Positions 26,332 through 38,453 of a DNA stretch of 64,000 bases are shown here, piece after piece. Where the stretch lies: NCBI RefSeq assembly GCF_018143015.1, contig NC_054748.1:8440967-8504966 (forward strand). Reading direction: 5' to 3'. Made by a program: the position numbers and the translations under genes. The notes beneath the pieces were generated by a model. The model did no database searches. It was not told the DNA's origin and was given only the letters and a program-made list of their open reading frames with translations. Within the stretch, counting starts at the first letter, position 1, and each line of letters opens with the position of its first letter. Origin of the DNA: Lytechinus variegatus (lineage: Eukaryota > Echinodermata > Echinoidea > Temnopleuroida > Toxopneustidae).

Positions 26332-26680
26332 GATAATAATATTCCGCATTTATATAGTGCTTAATACATCGGAACGACGTCTCTAAGCGTTTTACAGACA
26401 TATTATTACCCCGGTCATCAGATCCTTGCATGCCCGCTTACAATGTATGCACCTTCTCCACTCCCTGGGGAGCATTCCAACAAGAGTTCCAAGACTCGAT
26501 TGCTAGGCATACTACATATAGGCTTTCACATCCTACCGGGTACCCATTAACACCTGGGTGGAGGGTGGCAAAGTGTGGATTAACGCCTTGCCAAAGGACG
26601 TTAGGTCATGGTGGGATTCGAACACACGACCCTCTGATTACAAGGCGAGAGTCAGAACCACTACACCACGACGCTTCCAC
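26332..26680 (-). mobile_element. tRNA-derived SINE, family 1, long copy
   Basis: Minus strand, about 350 bp. Tail CATATTATTACCCCGG, body GGGTACCCATTAACACC, B box region GGATTCGAACACACGACC, A box region near 26650-26672 (CCACTACACCACGACGC). Confidence 0.78.
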
Positions 26681-27055
26681 ACAATCGAGCTGATAGGACA
26701 GACTATTTCCTGAAAAGCCATCTAAACAGCAATTGTGCAATCCCTGATTTTGATACAAGTGTTGGAAATGCCATGTCCCTTATTTTGACACCCTTGTCAA
26801 TTTCTAAAGGTATCAACCCTTTTTTCTCATCTTTTTGGCCTTCTGTTCTTGAGTTTATATTTAAATCTTTTTTTTTGCTGTTGGCTGATTTAATATTGAT
26901 TTTGCTTTCTTATAAAGGATGCATCCATTCCCAAACGAATACTGTTATCGTTTGTCATGTTTGCAGAGGCTAAAATTAGCTGCAGAGCAGAGTTTGTTTA
27001 GAGATAATTATGTACGATTTCACCCCTGATGTTATAAATCCCTGCAATTTGGATG

Positions 27056-27810
27056 TCCTGATAAATATGGTGGTTGGTGATGATGGTTCTTATGGTGGTG
27101 GTGGTGATGATGGTGGCCCGGGTGGTAGTGCATGATGACAGTGATTATATTTTTACCTGATTTGATGAACATGATTTTGGTGGTGATGATGGTGGTGGCC
27201 CGGGTGGTAGTGCATGATGACAGTGATGATGGTGATTATATTTTTACCTGATTTGATGAACATGATTTTGGTGGTGATGATGGTGGCCCGGGTGGTAGTG
27301 CATGATGACAGTGATGATGGTGATTATATTTTTACCTGATTTGATGAACATGATTTTGGTGGTGATGATGGTGGTGGCCCGGGTGGTAGTGCATGATGAC
27401 AGTGATGATGGTGATTATATTTTTACCTGATTTGATGAACATGATTTTGGTGGTGATGATGGTGGCCCGGGTGGTAGTGCATGATGACAGTGATGATGGT
27501 GATTATATTTTTACCTGATTTGATGAACATGATTTTGGTGGTGATGATGTTGGTGGCCCGGGTGGTAGTGCATGATGACAGTGATGATGGTGATTATATT
27601 TTTACCTGATTTGATGAACGTGATTTTGGTGGTGGTCTGGGTGGTAGTGCATGATGACAGTGATGATGGTGATTATATTTTTACCTGATTTGATGAACGT
27701 GATTTTGGTGGTGGTCTGGGTGGTAGTGCATGATGACAGTGATGATGGTGATTATATTTTTACCTGATTTGATGAACGTGATTTTGGTGGTGGTGATGAT
27801 GGTCAGATTG
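27056..27810 (+). repeat. Minisatellite, about nine units of 79-91 bp
   Basis: Unit holds TTTTTACCTGATTTGATGAA, GATTTTGGTGGTGATGATGG, CCCGGGTGGTAGTGCATGA. The first six have CCCGGG, the last two TCTGGG. Unit length varies by GGT/GAT slippage. Confidence 0.92.
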
Positions 27811-28039
27811 GAGTGATCGATGAAATTTTCAATGTTGTTGATGGTGATGAAGTTCAGTGATGCAGTCATGATGTCACTGGTTACATCATCCTTCTAATAG
27901 TTTGTTTTCTTTGATTCTCTTCTCCCATTTTCTGCTTTGTTAATAGGCCTACTTCTATTCTTCTCTGGGCTTCCTCTTTCTTCTTATTCCTCCCCATGCT
28001 CTTCTCCCTGGCCTTTATGGCTTTAGAGAGGGGCAATTA

Positions 28040-28587
28040 TTAAAGGAGAATGAAACCATTTGAGTTTGAGAAAAATCGGACAAATAATGAGAAAGTTAGG
28101 AGCATTTGAATATTGCGATCACTAATGCTATGGAGATAGCAAATTGGCAATGCGACAAAGATGTGTGATGTCACTTGTGAACAACTCTAGTCTCCCCATT
28201 ACTTTAGTATATATTTCACTAGAATTGCCTCTTTTATCACATCTATCCATAAATCATGTGTTCTGTCTACATGAGGGCTTGTAATATATATTTTTTTAAG
28301 AATACATCATGGATAAAGAGTTTGTATCATCATAAGAAAAAGCAAAAAGAAACTTTTTGAGGGTATTAGTTTTATAGTCCACCAAAGGGAAAGTTGTTCA
28401 TCAGTGACATCACACATCCTTGTCGCATTGCCAATTTGAGGATCTCCATAGCATTAGTGATTGCAGTATTCAAATGCTCATAACTTTCTCACTATTTGTC
28501 CGATTTTTCTCAAAATTTCTTTATTCTTATTCTTTGATTTTTCTGTTTCTACACAAGCCTATTTGTTCCAAAGGTTTCATTCCCCTG
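28040..28587. mobile_element. Palindromic MITE, family C
   Basis: TTAAAGGAGAATGAAACC at the left, GGTTTCATTCCCCT at the right. Inner strings GTGATGTCACTTGTGAAC and its counterpart GTTGTTCATCAGTGACATC. Confidence 0.85.
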
Positions 28588-29429
28588 TCCCCATGCCTCT
28601 TTTATGTGAACGGGAAGGGGTTTCCCCGCAGTGCCCATGGCTGTTTAGACTTGTATTGGTTGTATATTCTAACAAGGAGTTTTAAGACATGGAGAACCAT
28701 CCAACACTGTAGCCACTTTGATGCCGCAATGATAAAACAATTTTGTTTCATTGCATATTACGTGCAGATTGTAGACAAAAGATTTCTGCCTAACTACAGA
28801 GTTACAGGCGAATTACAAAAGGGACCATGCTTTTGTAATGATAATTAGTTTACGCTGCCTCGGTCGAATAACATGAGCAGACACATTGCTCACTTTTACA
28901 TGGGGGACAGCCAAAGGAATGTTGCAACTTGAAATATATGATTTGAAATTACCTGACTGGCCGCATTTGGCCGCCGCAGTTCTGACACATGGCATCACAA
29001 ATTCATAACAGTGACATGAAGTGTAAAATTTTGACTATAAAAATGTCAAATTATTCGGTTTTATCACAATTTTAAACTGATATCATTTAATATTCCGCCC
29101 ATAGCAGGACACATGGCATCACAAATTAACACATTCCAACAAACTAATCATAACCGTGACATTTTTATAGTGTGGAAGTGAAATGTTGACTTTACAATTA
29201 TTCGATTTTATCACAATTTGAAAATGTTATTATTCAATATTCTGCCCAATATCAGGACACAATACGCCTTTGATATATATTTCGTCATGTGTATGATATA
29301 TAAGTTTTTCCTCAAATAAAAATGGAAATATTGCAGCAATGATAATTTTCGCCTCAAATCATTTTTCAGTTTCAATGAAACAGGCGGCATCACAGGTCGC
29401 CACTAAAGGCTTTTTTTGCATGTGTATTT
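28588..29429 (+). other. Intergenic left flank of the BEL/Pao element, with a local duplication
   Basis: ACACATGGCATCACAAATT occurs at 28985 and 29109, each followed by CATAAC(A/C)GTGACAT and ATTATTCG(G/A)TTTTATCACAA. So about 125 bp is duplicated in tandem and has diverged. Confidence 0.6.
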
Positions 29430-29435
29430 CTTTTG

Positions 29436-30380
29436 TGTGGCTGCCCCCAATCTCATTTTGGCAGCTTCCCGCGCCCCTTGTGGATGCGCGTTTTTTACCT
29501 TATTGTCTACGCGCTGCGCTAATTAGTTTTAAGTCTCTTTACCAGTGATTCTTCCGATAATTAAAGATAATTCTTTGTTTTTACATTATTTAAATTGTTA
29601 ATCGAACGAATTGGATCATAATTCTTGTGTATAATAGTAGTTTATATTTTCCAACACTTTCTCGGTCTAACTTGCCAATTCAGTGTAATTATAAAACATA
29701 TTTTTCTTGATTATATTTTAATGATATCAATGCGCGCAAAGTGCCATGACAACCCAAAATAACTATTTTCTTGATTTTGTCACTTTGCTGTTATTTGACC
29801 TATAGAAGGAGACCTTTGTTTACGGCTCCTCTGCAAAATCTGTTTTAACATTACTGCCATGCAAACGTTATTTATGTCCAGCCAACGAGGTGAGTTGGAT
29901 CGAAAGAAGTTTTATTCATGATATTGTTGATATAAATTATTAATCAATTCTTTGTTTTCATGTAATATTATTCTAACGATTGTGGAATATTATGGATATT
30001 TATGTTTCGGAACTTGGTTGATATTGATGTGCTTTTGTTTAAATTACGTAATTGTACTTGAAACTTAGTGACATGACATTTGGTTATGAATGATGAGAAT
30101 TAGTTAAGAATTATTGTATGAAATGTTATATGATCGTATATGTCTTGTTTGAAATGTCATAGTTGAGGAAATTTCACTAAAAGAGTAATTCAATAAGACT
30201 TGATTAATATATGTTTAATTTGAAAAGATATATTATTGCAATGATATGAAATATGAAATTAATTGTTTTAATTGTTCAATGTTTGTTACAGTTTCACGGC
30301 ACTGTTTGGAAATAAACTTTCAACATCCGTCTAAACGTTGGATCTTCTGACTTTGTGTAAATAACTTGGTGGCAGTTACA
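29436..30380 (+). repeat. BEL/Pao 5' LTR
   Basis: 945 bp, matching 37374-38318 at all but about six sites. Starts TGTGGCTGCC, ends GGCAGTTACA. It should hold the element's promoter and polyadenylation signal; neither was pinned down. Confidence 0.95.
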
Positions 30381-31131
30381 GTGAAACTCGATGGACATTG
30401 AATCCTGTCCAACAAGTACCGGTATGCTTAGATGATCGTGTAGATGTATCAAGCTGAGCCATTCGATGTCAACCAGTGCATTCGGTCCCTTCAAGCCATC
30501 GGTTAAGGCGCATCGCGGGATATTCGGCAACTGAGTGACGGCTTCAAAACCTTGGAAACACATCTAGATCTACAACGCAACCCAGAACTTTAAAGATGTC
30601 AAAGAACCAATGAACGAGAACTAGAACTATAGGCTTAGAATTATAACAATTAATTGAAGTAGACAAACAACGAACTGAAGCAAGAGTTACAACCGGACTA
30701 ATTTTATTTTATTGCATCTACATGTAAGTCGATCGTATCATGATTCGTCTTCAGTAAGTCATACCATTTTATTCATTTCTTTTCATCAGTTTGCAAATGA
30801 TTGATATAATTCATATATCTCATTATATTTTCTAAATTCATATTTCGGTCTTTGAGATATTTTGCCGAGAAATTATTTGAATGCATTCTTCTCAATTTTG
30901 AAGTTTGATGGAGTATCTGTTACTTGCAATTTAACTCCAGATTATTTTGCGGAAGCTAAATTTCAATCTTTGCTATATGATTCAACAATTTCCATTTCTA
31001 TGTTGAGAAGTCAGATGTAACTATATATTGTCCATTTGGAATTTCTATGCTTTTTTATGAAGAATATATACAATAGGTTCCCTGTTGTGATTCAGCAAGT
31101 TGATTATTGAATTAATGCCCTCATCGGTAGC

Positions 31132-34100
31132 ATGGATATTCATGTAGACATAGATAGCATGTCTGTAGAGAATATGCGCCGTTCTGCTCGCATAAAGAAA
31201 CTAACAGAAAAAGCAATCATGCAAAAGAAAGATGATGAGTTGCAGGGCAAATTTTATTCAGAACACCTTGACCTGCTAACAACCCTAAAGGACACTGATA
31301 GATTGCTCTCTTCAGTCCCCATTAACGAAAATGAACTTTCTCTGCGGAAATCTGATATTTCTGCAAGATTCGATTCTCTGCGAAAAGTTGCAAGTGAACT
31401 TGAAGAAATTCAAGGCGGTGTGAATGAGGACATAGCCAAGCATTTAGATGAGCTTTCCCCAATTATTGTAGACACAATTTCAAAAATTGTGGTTGCCGTT
31501 TCTGAATCACGACGGGAAACATTCATTGAAGCACCCTCTGTTTCAATGAAGTCTGCTGCGTCTAAGATGTCGAAAATGTCTACAATTTCTTCAAAAAGGG
31601 CAGTTGTAGTAGCTGAAGCGGCAGCATTGCAAGAGAAACTTGCTGCTCACAAGCGCCAGAATGAATGCCAGATGGTGTTAGAACGCCTCGAGATGGAAGA
31701 AGATGCTCGAAGGAAAGAAGCATCACTCAAGATAGAACAGCTACGAAGAAAACTAGAAGAGGAACGCCTAGAAGGTGAACTAAAGGCACAGGAGGCAATG
31801 ATAAGAGTGTATGACGAAGTAGAAGATGATGGTGCGTCAACAGATACGATGAGATCGACAAAACAATTGATTAAATCCCCTAATCAAGATGACAAAAGGG
31901 TTAAGTCGCAAAAACATGACGCCTCCATCGATCCTCCTCTCACAAAGAGCAAGGCCTTAAATCCTGATTCACCTGTCTTCCAGCCATCTCATTCTTCAAG
32001 CGAGGCCCAACAGAATGAAAGTCTAGCAGAAGTTTTCACTCGAACGATGACACTTAGTCGGTTACCAATTCCTGAGCCTCCAGTATTTATGGGTGATCCT
32101 CTCCAATATCCTGACTGGCTATCAGCTTTCACAACTTTAATTGAATGTCGTGGAATTCCCTCTGGTGAAAGGATACACTACCTAAGAAAGTACATTGGAG
32201 GATCAGCAAGAGAGGCTGTCAGCGGCTTCTTTTTGCTGAGGTCTGAGAAAGCATATGAACAAGCCAGAGAAATACTTGAGAAGCGTTTCGGCAACCCCTT
32301 CACCATTTCAGAAGCCTTTCGATCCAAACTTGACTCATGGCCGAGGATCGGCAATAGGGATTCCAAAGGCCTTCAGAAACTTTCAGATTTCTTGCAACAA
32401 TGTCTTCAAGCATCATCAGAAATCAAAGACTTGGAAATCTTGAATGACATTCGGGAGATGAGCAAAATTTGCATGAAACTTCCGGATTGGATTGTACACA
32501 GATGGAATCGCACGGTAGCGAAAGTCAAGAAAGACAATGGCAGGTATCCATCATTCAGAGAATTTGTCTCATTTCTATCAGAAGAAACTGATATTGCCAA
32601 TGATCCGTATGTTACATATGACACAGTAAAGGCAGGAAAAGACAAGAATCATAACGATGCTTTCCAGATACAGGAAGAAAGCAAGAATCCTACATCTCGT
32701 CAACAAAGGACAACCTTCTCTGTAGCCAGCAAGACAAGCACTACCCAGAAGACATGTGTCCTCTGCAAACGGCAGAATCATGGGTTGAATGAGTGCTGGG
32801 ACTTCAATCAGAAAACTTTGGAGCAAAGGAGAGATTTAGTGAAGAAAGAAGGTCTTTGCTTCGGATGTCTCTCCAAAGGTCATATGTCAAAGCAGTGTCA
32901 AAAGAGGGCTGAGTGCAAGAAGTGCAACAAGCGCCACCCAACAAGTCTACACAATGAGACACTAAATCAGCTGTCTACGGAAAGAAAACATGATCAAAGT
33001 GAGGCACAGTCTACTCAGACCAAAGAAGTTACCAAGGAGAAAGAAGCTTCTTGCAACAGAGTCAGGTCAGATGTAGATGTTTCTCTCACATCGATGGTGC
33101 TGCCTGTTTACCTATCTAGTTTGGATGACCCTCAGAAGGAGATACTAGTATATGCCTTACTAGATACGATGTCGGATACAACATTTATCACAGATAGTAT
33201 TGGAAATGACCTTCACGTGTCCTCTGAAACTGCGATGTTAAGTTTGACTACAATGACAGATTCCAAGACAATTCCATGTAGGAAATTCAAGAATCTTGTC
33301 GTTCGAGGTTTTAAGTCAGCAGTAAAGATACCTCTTCCTGCTGCATACTCCAGGGACTCCATCCCTCTTGATGAAGCTCATATCCCCACAGAAGATACAG
33401 CCAACAAGTGGACTCACTTAAACAATATCTCGAACCAGCTCGCACCAAAGCAAGATTGCCCCATAGGTCTGCTCATTGGATACAATTGTGCCCGTGCTCT
33501 TGCACCAAAGAATTGCATTCTTGGAAAGAATGATGAGCCATTTGCAGTAGAGACGGAGTTGGGATGGAGCATCGTCGGTGGTTCTCAAAATGACTCCACA
33601 GAGAGCTTTGACACGATTGGGCAGACATATCGTACTGTCAATGTGAAGGTAGCAGATCCTAGTCTGACAGACAGTCAGTCTAATGTGAAGTACATTTACA
33701 AGACACAGTTAAAGGAAGTTACTGCTGGAGACTTCCTTCAGATGATAGAAAGAGACTTTCATGAATTAGACAGAAAGGAAACGATGTCTCAGGAAGACAA
33801 GAAATTTCTAAAGATCATCAAAGATGGAATCCACCAAAGGGATGATGGGTATTATGAAATGCCCTTACCTTTCAAGAAGGGTGAACCTGATCTGCCTGAC
33901 AATCGGAAAGCTGCTATGAGCCGACTTCACGGATTGAAAAATCAGTTCCTGAAGAGACCAAAGTACCATGAACATTACATGACTTTCATGAATGAGATTC
34001 TTAAGCGAGGTGATGCTGAGAAGATTCCCACAGATGAAGTGTCTACTTCAAGCAGCTGGTATATACCACATCATGGTGTATATCACCCTAAAAAGCCGAA

Positions 34101-35637
34101 CAAAGTCAGGGTCGTATTCGACTGTAGTGCTCGATACCAAGGAACCTGTCTGAATGATCATCTTCTACAAGGGCCCGACCTGATCAATCCCCTTATCGGA
34201 GTTCTGTGTAGATTTCGCCAAGCACCTATAGCCTTCACTTGCGACGTAGAAAAGATGTATCACCAGTTCCGTGTGACGAAGGAACATCAAGACTATCTCC
34301 GTTTCCTGTGGTGGGAGGATGGGGATCTCTCTAAGCCCCCAGTGGATTATCGAATGAAGGTCCATCTCTTTGGAGCCACTTCTTCTCCGGGATGTGCAAA
34401 CTTTGGGCTGAAGCAAATAGCAGAAGACCACAAAGTCCTTGGTGTAGAAGCTGCAGAATTTTTGAAGAGGAATTTCTACGTCGATGATGGCCTAAAATGT
34501 GTATCCTCTGAAGAAGATGCCATTGACCTTATCAAGAAGGCAGTGTCTATGTGTGCCAAAGGTAACCTGCGTCTTCATAAGTTTGTCTGCAACAATCAAC
34601 GAGTGACAAGCAGTATCCCCGAATCGGAACGAACTGTTGTTGCAAAGACTAGTCTGGAACTCGGTCAACAAGGCTCCACATCAATTGAAAGAGCACTTGG
34701 GATACAATGGTGCATCAACTCAGATGAATTCTGTTTCAGACTAACCCTCAAGGATCATCCCCTGACAAGACGCGGGATTCTTGCCACCGTTGCTTCAATT
34801 TACGACCCACTCGGTTTGATTGCACCTGTGGTTCTTGTTGGAAGACAGATTGTCCAGGAAATGTGTAGACAAAAGATGGACTGGGACCATCCTGTTCCTG
34901 AAGATCTCCGTCCACAATGGGAAAAGTGGAGACTTGAGATTCTGAAACTTCCCAAAGTTACCATCCCTCGTTGCTTCGAACCACAAGACTTTGGGACACC
35001 TCAGGAAGTGCAGCTCCACCACTTTTCAGACGCCTCCTTATCAGGATATGGTCAGTGCTCCTACGTGCGTCTAAAGGATGAAAATGGCAAGGTCCACTGC
35101 TCCTTAGCCATGGCAAAGGCAAGAGTGACTCCTCTAAAGCCAACAACAATCCCAAGGTTAGAACTCCAGGCAGCTACCTGCTCCGTAAGAATTGCTAGTA
35201 TCCTAAATGATGAACTTGACTATGATTCTCTCACGCACCACTTCTGGACAGACTCAAAAGTTGTTCTTGGCTACATATACAACGAGACTAGGCGCTTCCA
35301 TATGTATGTTGCCAATCGTGTTGAACGCATACTTCAGACTTCATGCCCAGAACAATGGAATTATGTATCCAGTGCTGAGAATCCTGCTGATCATGCTTCT
35401 CGAGGATTGACGACAGAAGAAATGCTATCATCCAACTGGCTTACAGGACCTACCTTTCTTTGGAAGAGTGAGATTCCTATACAAGATGTCGATGTTGAGG
35501 TTTCTCCTGACGATGTTGAAGTGAAATCAGCAGCTACTGTTCATGTTACACAGGTAGAGAACTTCACATCTTTCGAAGATAGATTGACTCCACTCGATTC
35601 TCCAGTCTTCATAATGCAGTGTCAGCAGTTGCAGTGA
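31132..35637 (+). CDS. BEL/Pao Gag, protease, reverse transcriptase and RNase H part
   Basis: About 1500 codons. N-terminal Gag region with charged coiled-coil-like stretches (residues 160-240). CCHC knuckle starting CVLCKRQNHGLNEC near residue 542 and a second Cys/His cluster near 579. Aspartic protease region near residue 680. Reverse transcriptase with FYVDDG near residue 1116. RNase H region near 1296-1370. Order and motif set are those of BEL/Pao. Fossil or recent mobile copy; no host function implied. Confidence 0.93.
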   Translation: MDIHVDIDSMSVENMRRSARIKKLTEKAIMQKKDDELQGKFYSEHLDLLTTLKDTDRLLSSVPINENELSLRKSDISARFDSLRKVASELEEIQGGVNEDIAKHLDELSPIIVDTISKIVVAVSESRRETFIEAPSVSMKSAASKMSKMSTISSKRAVVVAEAAALQEKLAAHKRQNECQMVLERLEMEEDARRKEASLKIEQLRRKLEEERLEGELKAQEAMIRVYDEVEDDGASTDTMRSTKQLIKSPNQDDKRVKSQKHDASIDPPLTKSKALNPDSPVFQPSHSSSEAQQNESLAEVFTRTMTLSRLPIPEPPVFMGDPLQYPDWLSAFTTLIECRGIPSGERIHYLRKYIGGSAREAVSGFFLLRSEKAYEQAREILEKRFGNPFTISEAFRSKLDSWPRIGNRDSKGLQKLSDFLQQCLQASSEIKDLEILNDIREMSKICMKLPDWIVHRWNRTVAKVKKDNGRYPSFREFVSFLSEETDIANDPYVTYDTVKAGKDKNHNDAFQIQEESKNPTSRQQRTTFSVASKTSTTQKTCVLCKRQNHGLNECWDFNQKTLEQRRDLVKKEGLCFGCLSKGHMSKQCQKRAECKKCNKRHPTSLHNETLNQLSTERKHDQSEAQSTQTKEVTKEKEASCNRVRSDVDVSLTSMVLPVYLSSLDDPQKEILVYALLDTMSDTTFITDSIGNDLHVSSETAMLSLTTMTDSKTIPCRKFKNLVVRGFKSAVKIPLPAAYSRDSIPLDEAHIPTEDTANKWTHLNNISNQLAPKQDCPIGLLIGYNCARALAPKNCILGKNDEPFAVETELGWSIVGGSQNDSTESFDTIGQTYRTVNVKVADPSLTDSQSNVKYIYKTQLKEVTAGDFLQMIERDFHELDRKETMSQEDKKFLKIIKDGIHQRDDGYYEMPLPFKKGEPDLPDNRKAAMSRLHGLKNQFLKRPKYHEHYMTFMNEILKRGDAEKIPTDEVSTSSSWYIPHHGVYHPKKPNKVRVVFDCSARYQGTCLNDHLLQGPDLINPLIGVLCRFRQAPIAFTCDVEKMYHQFRVTKEHQDYLRFLWWEDGDLSKPPVDYRMKVHLFGATSSPGCANFGLKQIAEDHKVLGVEAAEFLKRNFYVDDGLKCVSSEEDAIDLIKKAVSMCAKGNLRLHKFVCNNQRVTSSIPESERTVVAKTSLELGQQGSTSIERALGIQWCINSDEFCFRLTLKDHPLTRRGILATVASIYDPLGLIAPVVLVGRQIVQEMCRQKMDWDHPVPEDLRPQWEKWRLEILKLPKVTIPRCFEPQDFGTPQEVQLHHFSDASLSGYGQCSYVRLKDENGKVHCSLAMAKARVTPLKPTTIPRLELQAATCSVRIASILNDELDYDSLTHHFWTDSKVVLGYIYNETRRFHMYVANRVERILQTSCPEQWNYVSSAENPADHASRGLTTEEMLSSNWLTGPTFLWKSEIPIQDVDVEVSPDDVEVKSAATVHVTQVENFTSFEDRLTPLDSPVFIMQCQQLQ

Positions 35638-35639
35638 TA

Positions 35640-37088
35640 GTAAAGTGCTGCTACAGAAAGAAGGACCTGAGCATTGATGAAGTAGAAGCAAGACGAATAG
35701 CGGAAAGGAATATTATCCGTGCAATTCAGAAAGAAGCATTTCGTGAAGAAAGGAAGCAAATCAAGTCAGATCCCTCAGTCGGTTCAAAGTCCAACTCATT
35801 GAAGCAGCTTGACCCTTTCCTTGATAATGACAATCTTCTACGGGTGGGAGGTCGGTTAAAAAAGGCCGAGATGATGTATGGTGCAAAACATCCTATCATC
35901 CTACCAAAGCGAAGCCATCTATCCAACCTCGTTGCCTTGCACTATCATCAAAGAACTGCACATCAAGGAAGAAATCTGACCATCAATGCCATTCGTTCCA
36001 GTGGATATTGGATCATTGGTTGCAGGAGTATTGTCTCATCTCTAATCAGCAAGTGTGTAATCTGTATCAAATCCCGAGGCAAGCCAAGAGGACAAAAGAT
36101 GGCCGATCTACCTCAGGATAGAGTAGAGCCTTCTCCTCCTTTCACCTACTGTGGACTTGACTGTTTTGGTCCCTTTACTATCAAGGAAGGAAGAAAGGAG
36201 ATAAAGCGATATGGGCTCATTCTTACCTGTATGGCTATGAGGGCCGTACATATCGAAATGCTAGACGATCTGTCCACCGATGCATTTCTCAATGGACTAA
36301 GATGTTTCATTGCTATCCGGGGAAATGTTCGCCTCATTCGTTGTGATCAAGGATCTAACTTCATTGGAGCCAAGCATGAATTGAAAAAAGGCCTCCGTGA
36401 ATTAGATGGAGATCGCGTTGCCACTCAATTACTGAAACTTGACTGCGAATTCAAGATGAACCCTCCTTCTTCAAGTCACATGGGAGGAATCTGGGAACGA
36501 CAAATCAGGAATGTCAGAAATGTTCTCGATGGAATATTAGAACAGTCAGGAACTCAACTAAATACATCCTCTCTTCGAACGTTCCTGTACGAAGCTATGG
36601 CTATCATCAATAGCAGGCCATTGACAGTTGAAGATCTGGAATGTGCGGATGGTCCACTCCCCTTGACTCCGAATCATGTCTTGACCATGAAGTCAGGTAT
36701 TGTGATGCCCCCACCAGGAAAATTTGAGAGAGAAGACCTCTATCTCTCAAAAAGATGGAGACGTGTGCAATACTTAACAAATCTCTTTTGGATTCGTTGG
36801 AAGAAAGAGTATCTTCACACCCTCCAAACCAGGAAGACCTGGCCAAAACAACAGCGAAACTTCGAGGTAAATGACATAGTCATGCTACAAGACGATGGTC
36901 TTTGTAGAACACACTGGAGTATAGCCAAGGTTGTTCAGACTTTCGTAAGCGATGATGGCTTTGTTCGTCGAGTTAAACTTCTCAAGGCAACTCCGGACTT
37001 AGACAAGAATGGAAAACCTCTCCAAAAGAGAACTGTGCTTGAAAGACCTGTCCACAAGCTGATCTCCTTAGTCCCTAACTCCGACTAA
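35640..37088 (+). CDS. BEL/Pao integrase part
   Basis: Seen in order: a His/His/Cys/Cys zinc region ending CVICIKSRG, the core with YCGLDCFGPF and CDQGSNFIGA, the Glu-bearing HMGGIWERQIRNVR, and a C-terminal LPLTPNHVLT segment common in BEL/Pao integrases. Start given approximately. Confidence 0.92.
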   Translation, partial: VKCCYRKKDLSIDEVEARRIAERNIIRAIQKEAFREERKQIKSDPSVGSKSNSLKQLDPFLDNDNLLRVGGRLKKAEMMYGAKHPIILPKRSHLSNLVALHYHQRTAHQGRNLTINAIRSSGYWIIGCRSIVSSLISKCVICIKSRGKPRGQKMADLPQDRVEPSPPFTYCGLDCFGPFTIKEGRKEIKRYGLILTCMAMRAVHIEMLDDLSTDAFLNGLRCFIAIRGNVRLIRCDQGSNFIGAKHELKKGLRELDGDRVATQLLKLDCEFKMNPPSSSHMGGIWERQIRNVRNVLDGILEQSGTQLNTSSLRTFLYEAMAIINSRPLTVEDLECADGPLPLTPNHVLTMKSGIVMPPPGKFEREDLYLSKRWRRVQYLTNLFWIRWKKEYLHTLQTRKTWPKQQRNFEVNDIVMLQDDGLCRTHWSIAKVVQTFVSDDGFVRRVKLLKATPDLDKNGKPLQKRTVLERPVHKLISLVPNSD

Positions 37089-37373
37089 GTTTACCCCTTT
37101 GACTCTTTCACTGATATCATTTTGTCTTATGGTTGTTATATATATATATATATATATATATTTACATATAGACAACCCTTTTTATTTGCTTATCTTTGAG
37201 TGACTTGTGTAAGAGATTTCTTACCTGATATTTATGGTGATTATATTTTGGCTATTGATTGTACTTAACGTGTTTTATTCACATTCTGGATATTATGTGT
37301 GTATATATACATATATATAATATTCAAAACAAAAAACAAAGAAAAAAAATCAAAGAAGATTTTTGGGTGGGAG

Positions 37374-38318
37374 TGTGGCTGCCCCCAATCTCATTTTGGC
37401 AGCTTCCCGCGCCCCTTGTGGATGCGCGTTTTTTACCTTATTGTCTACGCGCTGCGCTAATTAGTTTTAAGTCTCTTTACCAGTGATTCTTCCGATAATT
37501 AAAGATAATTCTTTGTTTTTACATTATTTAAATTGTTAATCGAACGAATTGGATCATAATTCTTGTGTATAATAGTAGTTTATATTTTCCAACACTTTCT
37601 CGGTCTAACTTGCCAATTCAGTGTAATTATAAAACATATTTTTCTTGATTATATTTTAATGATATCAATGCGCGCAAAGTGCCATGACAACCCAAAATAA
37701 CTATTTTCTTGATTTTGTCACTTTGCTGTTATTTGACCTATAGAAGGAGACCTTTGTTTACGGCTCCTCTGCAAAATCTGTTTTAACATTACTGCCATGC
37801 AAACGTTATTTATGTCCAGCCAACGAGGTGAGTTGGATCGAAAGAAGTTTTATTCATGATATTGTTGATATAAATTATTAATCAATTCTTTGTTTTCATG
37901 TAATATTATTCTAACGATTGTGGAATATTATGGATATTTATGTTTCGGAACTTGGTTGATATTGATGTGCTTTTGTTTAAATTACGTAATTGTACTTGAA
38001 ACTTAGTGACATGACATTTGGTTATGAATGATGAGAACTAGTTGAGAATTATTGTATGAAATGTCATATGATCGTATATGTCTTGTTTGAAATGTCATAG
38101 TTGAGGAAATTTCACTAAAAGAGTAATTCAATAAGACTTGATTAATATATGTTTAATTGGAAAAGATATATTATTGCAATGTTATGAAATATGAAATTAA
38201 TTGTTTAAATTGTTCAATGTTTGTTACAGTTTCACGGCACTGTTTGGAAATAAACTTTCAACATCCGTCTAAACGTTGGATCTTCTGACTTTGTGTAAAT
38301 AACTTGGTGGCAGTTACA
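37374..38318 (+). repeat. BEL/Pao 3' LTR
   Basis: 945 bp, same ends as the 5' LTR. The few differences between the two LTRs all fall in their last third. Confidence 0.95.
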
Positions 38319-38337
38319 CTTTTGTACTTCTGTACAG

Positions 38338-38453
38338 GGGCCGCGGAAGCGGGGGGGGGGGGGGGTTCAGCCCCCTACTTTTTTCCAAAACCGGTTAACA
38401 TATTATTTTTTGCATGCCGGTCCGGGCAATTTGAAAACCGTTCCGCGGCCTCT
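38338..38453. mobile_element. Short foldback with GGGGCCGCGGAA ends
   Basis: GGGGCCGCGGAAGCGGGG at the left, ACCGTTCCGCGGCCTC at the right, with a long G run. It starts about 15 bp after the target duplication of the BEL/Pao element. Confidence 0.6.

Larger units (their letters stand above)
29436..38318 (+). mobile_element. BEL/Pao LTR retrotransposon, nearly whole and young
   Basis: An 8883-bp element bounded by two 945-bp LTRs that start TGTGG and end TTACA. The 6-bp direct repeat CTTTTG abuts both ends (29430-29435 and 38319-38324), so this is a simple insertion. The coding part has the order Gag, protease, reverse transcriptase, RNase H, integrase, typical of BEL/Pao; no envelope part was seen. 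A purine-rich tract (GGGTGGGAG) abuts the 3' LTR. The LTRs differ at about six of 945 sites (0.6%), so the insertion is recent. It looks whole, with about one break in the coding part. Confidence 0.95.

Noticed and set aside
27056-27810. Coding minisatellite
   Set aside because: Unit lengths of 79-91 bp break every frame and no exon borders were found.
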